Below, piece after piece: positions 1 through 8,561 of a stretch of 17,781 bases of DNA. Every line of letters starts with the position of its first letter. The stretch's first letter is position 1. The DNA comes from Ichthyophonus hoferi (Eukaryota; Opisthokonta; Ichthyosporea; Ichthyophonida; Ichthyophonidae): NCBI GenBank assembly GCA_002751075.1, contig NAOQ01000056.1, positions 4,694-22,474 on the forward strand, read 5' to 3'. Position numbers and translations under genes: made by a program. The notes under the pieces were generated by a model. That model did not search any database, was not told the DNA's origin, and saw only the letters and a program-made list of their open reading frames with translations.

Positions 1-131
1 CAAATCCATCTTTATGATAAGTCAAGAAGACCCACTAGAATTGTCTAATATTGCTACGATACTTAAATACAATTGACTTATGACACCTTATTTAGATTGA
101 TGTAATAGTGTTCATATGAAGAATCGGTCTA

Positions 132-137
132 TTTATT
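132..137 (-). terminator. Poly(A) signal AATAAA of the chitin-binding gene
   Basis: Plus-strand TTTATT, that is AATAAA on the minus strand, lies about 20 nt beyond the TAG stop at 157. It would give a very short 3' UTR. The motif is common in AT-rich DNA; position is the main support. Confidence 0.45.
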
Positions 138-156
138 ATTCGGGCCGAGATCGAAC

Positions 157-822
157 CTAGTTATTGTTTAGCGATGTTTGAACATTGTTTTGGTTTTTGG
201 ACCAAGGAGTACAATCGTGTACAGTTTGGTTAAACCGCATTCCGGGAGAGCATGGTAACCTTTCAGGTCCCCACTCTGTACACCAATAAAGCAAACTAGG
301 GAAGTACTTATCAGGATAATATTCGTAATCTCGGCTTTCCCAATCTTCTGGGCATACGAAGTCATTTTCTATATCCTGTTCACATTTGCGCGTTTTCTGA
401 ACGTAAACAAATTTTTTAGGGCAATCGTAGCGTTTGGCACCGCCAGGACCACACTCCCAGTACGCGTTAATCTCATAATTATGAGCAAAACGGAATTTAC
501 GCCTTATCTTATTCTTAGGGCATAGGTTCGGATGCTTATACAAATAGTATTTGTCCCAATCCATGTCACTACACCGTTGGGTCTCCTCGTTCCAAATCTG
601 ATAATCAAAAAGGCAACGTTCCCATACAGGTATTCCGTTCTTACAAGAGTATACTGAAGATTTACAATCTTCTATATATTGGTAGTCTCATAGGGTTACC
701 AAATTGGCTGGGCATTCGGCCGGTGGACATTTCGCCACTATCACTTCAAACTCTCTTGTGGATATGCCGGAGGAGAGAGTGGCAACAGCAGCTAAAGTAG
801 TAACAAGGAAATAAAATGTCAT
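157..822 (-). pseudogene. Secreted three-module chitin-binding (CBM14/peritrophin-A type) protein, interrupted by one in-frame TGA
   Basis: The frame from the ATG at 822 to the TAG at 157 spans 222 codons and reads as one protein apart from a TGA at codon 45 (plus-strand 688-690). Residues 1-19 form a signal peptide (MTFYFLVTTLAAVATLSSG). Three cysteine modules follow. Module 1 has C37, C53, C60, C70 and C84, spaced 15-6-9-13 as in CBM14. Module 2 has C101, C124, C134 and C147. Module 3 has C157, C181, C191 and C204. The last two share 22/23-9-12 spacing and lack one cysteine of the canonical set. Proteins of this family bind chitin in extracellular matrices, cuticle or gut lining; that role is inferred from the family. 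The tail is Asn/Gln-rich. Coding quality is the same on both sides of the TGA, so the stop is recent, polymorphic, a sequence error or read through. The next ATG (562-564, codon 87) would give a protein without a signal peptide or module 1. Confidence 0.8.
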
Positions 823-1508
823 TTTATAGGAATTAGGTAATTCTTTTGGTTCATTTTGACAAACAGAAAATCTCCTTTATAGTTTGTGATACAGGATCGT
901 TAACAAACACAGCCTAAATTGATTCGTCGACACTATGCAGCACTTAGTTAATAGAAACCCCCTAATCTCCGTACGATTATATGCTATGTATTGTATTGGT
1001 GCGATGCGGGGTAGATTGCTGTAAACTGGCAATCAAATCAACTTGACTTAGTAGAGTAAGCATCCAATCAATGTTTGGTAAGGCAAGTCACGACTAAAGG
1101 ATGATAGGATTGGCAACCACGAGGATATTTGAATTTTAGCTTTGGCTAGAAGGATGAGAAAGTCGTATACATTCATACTAAAATTATACTGCTAAATGGT
1201 TCATTAGCCAATTCACTACTCTTTCATGAATCGTATTAGTCAAGAATAGTTCCATTTAGACTGAAAGTAGTTAAGCAATGTACTTGATCTCACATTCAAA
1301 TTGGATTGATTGTCAAAAACAAGATATCCACAAAATTGTGACATTACATGCAATTAATTAAACACAGAGGATGTAAGCCATTTCAAATCGCACGTTTTGG
1401 AATCTAGAAAACCCAATGCTAAAGCATCCTGCCTAAGATACGTCCTGCTGACTTGTTTCATAATAAAAAATACATCTTAGCATATCTGTAATCGACAACC
1501 CAAGATTT
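823..1508. other. Intergenic region between two divergent secreted-protein frames
   Basis: No frame with coding character was found on either strand. Apart from the TATA-like box of the minus-strand gene the stretch looks like ordinary AT-rich intergenic DNA. It would serve as a shared divergent promoter region if the plus-strand frame at 1509-1727 was once a gene. Confidence 0.5.
874..881 (-). promoter_or_regulatory. TATA-like box of the chitin-binding gene
   Basis: On the minus strand this reads TATAAAGG, about 52 nt upstream of the ATG at 822. That leaves room for a start site and a leader of some 20-30 nt. It is a motif match only, but the spacing is as expected for a TATA-driven gene of a secreted protein. 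Confidence 0.4.
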
Positions 1509-1727
1509 ATAGGGGCAGTTCCAGCATTTTACCTTTTACCTGTGCTAATAATAGTTTCATTATCATCTATACTCACTTTCGTTTCAGCTGAGAAGGAAAA
1601 TTTTCCCAGTGAGGAAATTTGTGGTACTATGCACGGCATAAACTTTAAATCTGCGCCATTCTCCGCCAGAAGTTACATTCATATTGATTATTGTAAAATA
1701 TATAATCAGATATTCACGTATGAATAG
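1509..1727 (+). pseudogene. Signal-peptide-like short frame with CBM14-like cysteine spacing, no ATG
   Basis: The open frame ends at the TAG at 1725-1727. From about 1524 it reads AFYLLPVLIIVSLSS and then ILTFVSAEKENFP, a good hydrophobic signal peptide with a likely cleavage after VSA. Two cysteines follow, separated by 23 residues, the same gap as between the first two cysteines of module 3 in the chitin-binding gene at 157-822. No ATG starts this frame; the first plausible codon is a GTG at 1542. A TTTATAGGGG stretch lies at 1506-1515 and AATAAA at 1788-1793. The simplest reading is a truncated relic of a secreted CBM14 gene. An upstream exon carrying the ATG is possible, but I could not see one. 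Confidence 0.35.
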
Positions 1728-1787
1728 TAGAGTGATATATATGTATGTTCAAGTATTCGGAAACACTCACAGCACATAATCTTGAAT

Positions 1788-1793
1788 AATAAA
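1788..1793 (+). terminator. Poly(A) signal downstream of the signal-peptide-like frame
   Basis: AATAAA lies about 60 nt after the stop of the 1509-1727 frame. It supports the idea that a transcript once ended here, but the motif is frequent in this AT-rich DNA. Confidence 0.3.
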
Positions 1794-2691
1794 AGAAATA
1801 TCAGTTGTGATTAATCTTATCCAAGTAGACGTATTATGACGTCACTGTAGTAGCCGTATCACCTGTAACACATGTGACCACTCTTACACTTTCTTCTGTG
1901 CACCTGACCACAACAAGTAATGACTAATCAAGAGATAAAGGAAGCTGAATAGGAGGACATACATATTATATATGCTAGTATATAATTAGAAAAATATGCC
2001 TAATTCAAATGACATGCCAAAATCTGATCGATTGAACCTTTCTGACTTGCCAAAAATCTTTATAATATCCTGGCCAGTTAATGAACTGGCAGTAACACCA
2101 ATTATCTAATAACATCAATTCTCACTTAAATAGCATTTAAATCGGTTAGCACTTACTTTAAAAATCATTTACTCAATCAAATAGCGGTACACTGAGAACG
2201 TAATATCAGCCTAATTATCTTAACATGATTTTCAATACACATTATATTATATTATATTATAGTTATAATAAATTATATTAAATTATATTGAATTTTAAGC
2301 ATAATATATTGTGATTACATTTAATTATATTAAATCATATTAAGTTGTCTCTTTATTACAATATAAACACAATATATTAGCATACATAATACATCCATAC
2401 TCACTGCATAAAATTAACAGATTAATCTATCTTTTATGTGAGCCATTATATTAGTTAATATTAATTATAAATATTTAAAAACATTTAACGATTTAAAAGA
2501 CTGATGTAAGTGAAGATAACTACAATGATAAACACCGTAAAACTAAAGACCCTATACTAGTGGTTTGGTTGTGTGTATTATACCTTATATACTTTATAAT
2601 AGTATACACATACATAATTCCACCTACACAACAAGTAAGAGGAAGAGAATTAGGCTACGATTAGCTAACAACCACACTTCATACTGTAGCT
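1794..2691. other. AT-rich intergenic region and upstream region of cwc15
   Basis: No coding frame was found. The stretch around 2243-2345 is a degenerate TATTA / AATTATATT repeat. The last 60 bases before the cwc15 ATG are more balanced in base composition and would hold its start site and leader. No TATA box is evident at a suitable distance, as is usual for housekeeping genes. Confidence 0.5.
2243..2345. repeat. Degenerate TATTA/AATTATATT low-complexity repeat
   Basis: Successive ATTAT units at 2243-2270 grade into AAATTATATT-like units up to about 2345. It is simple-sequence DNA with no coding character. Confidence 0.6.
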
Positions 2692-5600
2692 ATGACGACA
2701 GCACATAGACCCACATGGGCCCCCGCCAAGGGTGGTGGAACTGCCCGTGATCTTGGTCGTACACAGCAGTACAGTAGTAGAGATTTACCCTCTGAGATGA
2801 CCTTGAAGCTTAGGTACCGTATTATTACCATTATGTACATATATAAATACGTACATATTGAGTATAAAACATTCAATTATAATTAATTATTTTATACCTT
2901 CTTTCATTTAATACAAACTATTTAATTATAATTAATTGTTAACGCATAATACAGAGATCCTGAAGATGATATACCTAGGGACTTTAAGAGTGAACTTAGA
3001 CGGAGGGAGGATGAGGCTCGTAATAAGAGGCATAAGAGAGAGGGTGGGTATATGAATGTGTATGTGTTTATGTGTGGAAGTGTGAATATATTTGTATTTG
3101 ACATAGGGGAGAGGCTGTGTATGAATATGTGTGCATGTGTGTATGCGTATAAGTATATATCCTATAGTGAGTAGTTGTATATGTATGATATAGTATTATG
3201 ATGGATATGTGCATGTATGTGTATGCTGATATATGATATAGGTGAGAGGGGGTGTATGAACAGGTGTATATTTATGTATGTATATTGATATAATATATAG
3301 AAAGAGGGTATATAGATGGTAATACTAATATACCATATAGTATAATAGAAGTGGGGAGGGGTCCATATAATATATACTGTATTTCAACCAAGCAACATCA
3401 TTGAGCCTTTGGTTGCCTAGGTGACACATGACTAATATCTAATGGGTCTTGTTGCTAACTAATTAATTAATTATATAGTACAGTCATTTGACTCAATAAG
3501 TGTCCAATACTACCCCTTGGGGTGTTCATTGGGTTGCTTAATGGATCTTGTGATATTTGTGTAGATGTAGGTGTACATTAATACATAAGATAGTGTGAAG
3601 ATGAGTATATTATATATATACTATAGCCATGGTGACAGAGAGGATTGGATCAGGGGATGGCTTGTGATCGCTCCTAAATTTTAAAAGTAAAATTTAAAAA
3701 AAAGCAATTCTGAGCAATCTATAACAGTTTTAATATTTTATAATCACTTATACCGTCATATGATTGGTAGAGCTAGAGGAGGAGGAGGAGGATGATATTG
3801 CCCCTAGATTACTGGATCCCGAGACGGGTAGGTGGTAAGATAGTATAGGATATGGCAGGATGTAGTAGAATAGAATATATTATGGCATGATATGATACAA
3901 TAAGGTATGTGGTAGGATTGTATATGACATTGTAGGATATAATATGATGTGCTATGTTATATTATGTTATGTTATGTTATGTTGTATTATGTTGTGATAT
4001 AATACGTATAGGTAGAATTATCATAATAATAGTACTTATAATAGTAACAGTAACAATAGTATCAACAACAATAGTAATAAAAGTAATATATAAGAATATA
4101 AGAAAAAGAAAGACTAATTGATGGGCGGATATAATAGCTGCTCTTGATGCTGACGATCCGGATAACGAAGAGGAAGATAGGTAGGTGACGTATATATATA
4201 TGTATATGGTGTATAGGGGTAGGATGAGAGAGAGCGGCGGAGATGTGTATCTATGCATATATCGCTAGGCTGCCATTGTGTTTGTACTAGTTTGCGATAT
4301 GTGTATTTATTTATATATTACTATACCTTGTTTTATATTGCATTGCATTTACATTGTATCGTATTTAATTACGCTGTATTATGTTGTATTGTATTTTATT
4401 TTATTGTCTGATATGGAATGGTATGGTATAGTAGGGTATAGACATACATATGTATATATATATATACACACCCATAAGCACTTTTATTTGCATTAATATA
4501 TAACTATATAACTAGAATACTATATAACTATATGGGTACACATAAACACACATTTATGTACCTATACCTCTACACAGTGATGACAGTGATGATGACGACA
4601 CAGCTGAACTACTAGCTGAACTTGAAAGAATAAAGAAAGAGAGAGCAATAGAACAACAGAAAAAGGTAAAGAAGAAATCACTATAGCCATACATACGTAC
4701 ATTCCTACCTACCTACCTACATTCTTCTATACAGATAATAATATCTGTATAAATATTATTATATTTTCTTACAATGGCTGTTGAAAATAACTTAGTTTGT
4801 TATGTATGTGTATAGTTATTGGACTAAGTGACCTGTGTATATAAGATATGTGCGATTTGTGGTATGTGATATCAAAGTTGAAAGTTGTGATGTATATATA
4901 TTATATTACAGTATACTAGACTACTGTTATCAATAAAGGGATGGCTGAGACAATTAATGTTTTTAATCGTATATATATATCATTGCATATAGTGTGATAT
5001 TTAATGGTTTTTAGATATATAATATATAATAAATATACAATAAATAATGATTTGTCGATCAAAATTAAGAGTCGAAGATTAATATGAATGGCCTATACCT
5101 CGGTATATCATTGGAAGTTGACATATTGACGTCCCAATAGGAAGAGGAGGAGAATCGAGAGCAGGAGCAGATTAGAACTGAAAGTCTGATGATGGGTAAT
5201 CCATTACTGCAAGGATCTGATAGTTTTACTGTCAAGCGTAGGTGTGTATGTGTTATGCACGTAGATAGATAGGTATTTTTGTGTATATATTACTACAAGG
5301 ATCTGATAGCTCTCTTATCAAGAAAAGATATTGATGTGAGTGTATATGTAGGTAGGTATGTGTGCATGTATATGTGTGTAAGTTAAGTATGCATGTATAT
5401 GTAGTGTATGTATAGTATATTTCTGCGACTCTATCCTCTGTTCTCTCTCTACCTTCCTGTATGAATTATTCGCTGCTCTTTTTTATCATATCTCATTAAA
5501 ATTGTACTATCCAATTAGCATTAACAGTTATATTTCTAAACTCTAGATCTATCATATACTTATCATTGACTGATGTACAGGTGGGATGATGACGTAGTAT

Positions 5601-6079
5601 TCAAGAACTGTGCCAGGGGAGCACCAGATAAATCTAAGCCAAACTATGTTAACGACACTATACGTAGTGATTTCCACAGAAAATTCATGAAAAAGTAAGG
5701 GATACTGTAGCGTTATTACCCTACCTCCTTCTCTCCTCCCTCTCCCCTCTCATCTCTTACCTCATAGCATAGTAAGGACTATACAGTACAGTTATATTTT
5801 GATGTTGATCCATGTCTATATATTTAGAAAAAGAGTATTGGACTGTACTGTACTATATTGTATTATTTTGTTTGCAGTCCTTACACACCCACCTACATTA
5901 CATTACAATACAATATAATACAATGCAATATAATATCACGCAATACAATACAATGCAATGTAACACATATGCACATGTTCTCTCTTTCATTCATACACTA
6001 TGCACTATACACTATACACTATATAATACACACTATGCACTAACATACCCCTACCCTTCCCCCCAGGTACGTTCAATAA
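2692..6079 (+). CDS. cwc15: Spliceosome-associated protein CWC15 homologue, eight exons
   Basis: Exons: 2692-2813, 2955-3043, 3771-3827, 4138-4180, 4578-4665, 5141-5241, 5581-5694, 6067-6079. All seven introns are GT-AG and all phases agree, giving 627 coding nt and 208 residues (human CWC15 has 229). The start [16 protein letters not shown] and [10 protein letters not shown] match the conserved Cwf_Cwc_15 N-terminus. Later blocks are [11 protein letters not shown] (exon 2), PRLLDPET joined to AALDADDPD (exons 3-4), the acidic stretch [20 protein letters not shown] (exon 5), [10 protein letters not shown] (exon 6), and [17 protein letters not shown] with [11 protein letters not shown] (exons 6-8). 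CWC15 is a nuclear component of the Prp19/NTC-related part of the spliceosome. It sits near the U6/Prp8 catalytic core during activation and catalysis. The protein is highly charged, with a Glu run in exon 3 and probable coiled coil in exons 5-6. Exons 3, 4 and 8 are very small (57, 43 and 13 nt). Nothing in it is broken, so I expect it to work. Confidence 0.95.
3044..3770 (+). other. cwc15 intron 2 with GTAT/TATG-rich simple sequence
   Basis: This is the longest intron of the gene (727 bp), with donor GTGGGT and acceptor TTGGTAG. It is largely purine- and TATG/GTAT-rich on the coding strand, with many near-repeats of GTGTATGTATAT type at about 3050-3290. No exon-like block was found in it. 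Confidence 0.7.
3828..4137 (+). other. cwc15 intron 3 with TTATG pentamer repeat
   Basis: Donor is GTAGGT and acceptor ATAATAG. Positions 3951-4000 carry a TTATG/TATGT pentamer tandem repeat, followed by an AATAGTA-rich stretch. The acceptor at 4137 is the only one that keeps the frame, because the frame just upstream of it is closed. Confidence 0.75.
4181..4577 (+). other. cwc15 intron 4
   Basis: Donor is GTAGGT and acceptor CTACACAG. The intron is AT-rich with TATATATA tracts at about 4190-4207 and 4448-4467 and a TTGTATTG-rich stretch near 4340-4400. No coding element was seen. Confidence 0.75.
4666..5140 (+). other. cwc15 intron 5 with CTAC tandem repeat
   Basis: Donor is GTAAAG and acceptor CCAATAG. 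It contains four CTAC tetranucleotides at 4704-4720 and several ATATAT tracts. No coding element was seen. Confidence 0.75.
5203..5360 (+). repeat. Partial tandem duplication of the cwc15 exon 6 tail into intron 6
   Basis: The segment at 5203-5223 in exon 6 recurs at 5289-5309 in intron 6 with 20 of 21 bases identical, offset 86 bp. Similarity then decays, but the translated copy ([12 protein letters not shown]) still resembles the exon end ([12 protein letters not shown]). The intronic sequence after the copy (GTGAGTGTATATG) also resembles the real donor and intron start (GTGTGTATGTG). The copy has a possible acceptor (GATAG, ending at 5272) and donor (GTGAGT, near 5336). It is either a dead exon fragment or a rarely used alternative exon. 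Confidence 0.75.
5895..5960. repeat. ACAAT/ATACA degenerate microsatellite in intron 7
   Basis: Repeated CAATACAATG-like units run through this stretch, with interruptions. It is a plain low-complexity repeat within the cwc15 intron. Confidence 0.6.
5993..6042. repeat. ACTATAC heptamer repeat in intron 7
   Basis: Units of ACTATAC or ACTATGC occur about six times, three of them in uninterrupted tandem. The array lies just before the pyrimidine tract of the last acceptor. Confidence 0.6.
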
Positions 6080-6164
6080 GTGACAGTGTGACCTGTCAGG
6101 CTATTTTATGTTTATTGAGAGTATCTGTCTACATCTGTACTAACATACCTTTATAGAGGATGAT

Positions 6165-6170
6165 AATAAA
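6165..6170 (+). terminator. Poly(A) signal of cwc15
   Basis: AATAAA lies 86 nt after the cwc15 stop at 6077-6079, which gives a short 3' UTR in keeping with the compact gene. Confidence 0.55.
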
Positions 6171-7732
6171 GACAAAGCAATCAAATGGAGCACATACTGT
6201 GCTTAGTAACGCGGTAGTGCCCACTTTATATATATTGTTGCCCAATTTATCTGGCCAACCAAGCAAATCTTTGTACCCAAAGAGCGGTTTATCTGTTGAA
6301 ACGGCAAATATACGGTAATGACACCGTCTTTATCTTAAGCCGTCGTTGCCCTGACAATGACGTATGTCAGGTGACGGACCATAGTATAAGCAAAACTAGA
6401 AGCCCCGTTTCAACCACGCTGGCTAATTTATACCATTCTAAACATGCTATGCAGTGAACAGTGAGACTGGATTGGGATCAAACTGTATATCTAATATGGT
6501 ATAATTAATTAATCTCAAACTGATTCATTACTACGTAGGTTTGATGGATAATTTTTCTATTATCGTATATGTTAGTTAAATAATACTTGATACTGATTAA
6601 TAGCAGATAATAAATAAAATAGAATATATTTTATAATCTAATACGAATAATTAATTAATTAAGAAATCATTCTAACATTACACATATTCCAACACTATCT
6701 ACTGCTCAGTATTTATAGTCGAATCAATATTCTAAAAACCAATGAACTAATATAATGATATTATATATATCATAGTCGTATGCCAAATAGCAAGTCGTCT
6801 GTAGTTCTAGGTTTGTTTATTGTTTGGTTTCCATCTGAAACAGTAAGCACTAACTAGTCACTTACACCATGTATCAATTTCACCCTATAGAGGTATTATC
6901 TCAGTGTTGTAGTTATTACTGTCGATGTCAAACTGTGTAGTAAATATTTCACCCATATTCAGGGTGATAGCTAACCATTGTAAGTAGAGAATTTAGGATG
7001 GCAACTATAGAGCCTTTATTCAGTATCACTATCGAATCAAGAGTTCCCAATCTGCTTCAGAGAGAACCTTTTTATACTTTCTATATATAGCATTGTTATA
7101 TAAAATACTTCGAAATTTAGCCCTAAGTCATTAGATAATTATAACTATAGTTACTTTGCCTGTTATGTATGTTAGCTATATTTTACACACTCAGGGTTAT
7201 TAATTACTCAAATCATGGTCCAAAAAGCCAAAGCCCAAAAATTTAACTCTTGCAAGGCTTACAAAAAAGAACATGTAAATTGCCAATCTTTCAATCTCCA
7301 ACTTATATAATATTAAACTATTTTCAACTTTGTTTTATATGTTTTGATCATTATTTTTTAGGCTAGTCTACTAAATCATTTATTGGAAATAAGTAGAGAC
7401 TGGTTCAGTTCCTGTGAGCTACATCCATTTAAAAATAAGTGAATACCAAATTTATGCGTGTTTTAACATGTACCCTTCCTTACTTACATAGAGTACAAAT
7501 AGGCTAGGACCTATTATTACTGTTAAACAATTCAGCAGAAGTTGAGGACTTGGCATGTCAGACTGATATAGCTAGGAGAGTACAGTTCGTTGTAATGTAA
7601 TCTGTCTGTTCCTTTTTACTAGTTTGAATGAGATACAAGGTGTTGCGTTTATTGTAAAAAATGGCCATGCTTGTGTCTAGGGTTTTTATATATAAGGTAT
7701 AAGTTTAACTTTGTAGTTAGATACCTTTATGG
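6171..7732. other. AT-rich intergenic region
   Basis: No coding frame of any length or recognisable motif was found on either strand. The first 270 bases, up to about 6440, are distinctly richer in G and C and include the foldback block described separately. The remainder is AT-rich with short TATATA and TTAATTAATT tracts. Confidence 0.55.
6295..6414. repeat. Small nested foldback block
   Basis: GTTGAAACGG at 6295-6304 is a perfect inverted repeat of CCGTTTCAAC at 6405-6414. Inside it, CCTGACA at 6350-6356 pairs with TGTCAGG at 6365-6371 around an 8-nt loop, and CGTC / GACG copies flank that stem. The block could be a decayed MITE or other foldback DNA element, or a structured RNA. No target-site duplication is visible, so the class stays open. 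Confidence 0.4.
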
Positions 7733-8561
7733 TTGTCAAATTATGTTAGAGTTCTATAAATATGGAATAGACCATGACCTAAGAGATTAGATGTTTAGTT
7801 GCTAACCTCCTTACTATTGATAAGATAAATTGATAAGATATGGTGTTAGGTAGATAGTGTCACCATTTATTTTGTTCCAGAGATCATCACTAGGGAATCC
7901 TCTGACCGTCGTTTATTAAGAGAAGGGTGAACTCAACATCAGGGATGCACAGACGCCTAGCCATTAAGGAGAAACTTTCAGAATTCACCAAGAGGTCTAC
8001 AGAATTAGTTAACAAGTTGACTGGCACCGAATACGAGAGGCATACTCTACTTGGAATAATCTGTAGAAAAATGTGTATATCAGATGGTATTCACACACAT
8101 GCTTTTGCGCATCTCATATTCGGTGCCAGTCAGCTTGTTAACTAATTCTGTAGACCTCTTCGTGAATTTTGAAAGTTTCTCCTTAATGGCTAGGCGTCCG
8201 TGCATCCTCTGATGTTGAATTCACCCTTCTCTTAGTAAACGACGGTCAGAGGATTCCCTAGTGATAATCTCTGGAACAAAATAAATGGTGACACTATCTA
8301 TTTAACTCTTTATTGTTCTCACCTTAGAACCCGGTGCCTTAGTACTGAGTACATACCTGATTGCCACCCTGGGCACATCATTATCTATCACCTTATTGGT
8401 TATAATAAACTGGTATACATATCAGTTTATCCTATCAATACCAAAACACCGTATCTTATTAATTTATCTTATTAATAGTAAGGAGGTTAGCAATTAAATA
8501 TCTAATCTTTTAGGTCATGGTCTATTCCATATTTATAGAACTCTAACATACTTTGACAATG
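7733..8561. repeat. Long near-perfect inverted repeat containing a copia-type gag piece
   Basis: Left arm 7733-8044 and right arm 8107-8561 are inverted copies, about 94-95% identical by eye, with a spacer of about 62 bp. The right arm has an extra segment of about 144 bp (8301-8444) that the left arm lacks. On the plus strand the inner left arm encodes RRLAIKEKL and KRSTELVNKLTGTEYE. The latter matches KRSTILINKLTGTDYE in the gag of the copia element on the minus strand, and the similarity runs on through the spacer (MCISDGIHTHAF against TCVYQAIFTQMF). The structure is therefore an inverted duplication of DNA that included a gag fragment. It is a fossil, not a working gene. A transcript across it would fold into a stem of more than 300 bp. 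Confidence 0.85.
8301..8444. other. Segment unique to the right arm, ending in a hairpin
   Basis: About 144 bp interrupt the right arm where the left arm has only three bases. At its edge, TTGGT at 8396-8400 and ACCAA at 8440-8444 enclose ATAAACTG and CAGTTTAT in inverted order, making a stem of about 49 nt total length whose end coincides with the segment border. It may be a small insertion in the right arm or ancestral sequence lost from the left arm. Confidence 0.5.

Larger units (their letters stand above)
5695..6066 (+). other. cwc15 intron 7, simple-repeat rich, before a 13-nt last coding exon
   Basis: Donor is GTAAGG; the acceptor follows a good pyrimidine tract (CCCTTCCCCCCAG). The intron contains an ACAATACAATG-type repeat at about 5895-5960 and an ACTATAC heptamer repeat at about 5993-6042. 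Open frames seen across it are by-products of these repeats. If the intron is retained, translation stops at once, because the donor itself completes AAG TAA. Confidence 0.8.

Noticed and set aside
688-690. TGA as a selenocysteine codon or a sign of a variant genetic code
   Set aside because: CBM14 proteins are not known selenoproteins, no SECIS-like element was recognised, and the intact cwc15 gene here uses no in-frame TGA.
672-699. A 28-nt GT...AG stretch on the minus strand spanning the TGA of the chitin-binding gene, as a possible intron
   Set aside because: 28 nt is shorter than usual spliceosomal introns and not a multiple of three, so removing it would break the otherwise good downstream frame.
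3977-4258. Minus-strand open frame of 93 codons
   Set aside because: It is antisense to cwc15 introns 3-4 and exon 4 and is made of pentamer repeat and AT-rich sequence; no domain character.
4278-4496. Plus-strand open frame of 72 codons rich in I, Y and hydrophobics
   Set aside because: It lies wholly within cwc15 intron 4 and reflects TTGTAT/TATATA simple sequence, not a membrane protein.
5812-6156. Plus-strand open frame of 114 codons across intron 7
   Set aside because: Its repetitive Y-N-T-M-Q composition comes from the ACAATACAATG and ACTATAC repeats; it crosses the true last exon of cwc15 in another context.
7733-8561. Inverted repeat as a CRISPR array, bacterial attachment site or terminal inverted repeats of a DNA transposon
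   Set aside because: There are only two arms in inverted, not direct, order; the spacer of 62 bp holds no transposase and continues the gag similarity, so an inverted duplication explains it better.
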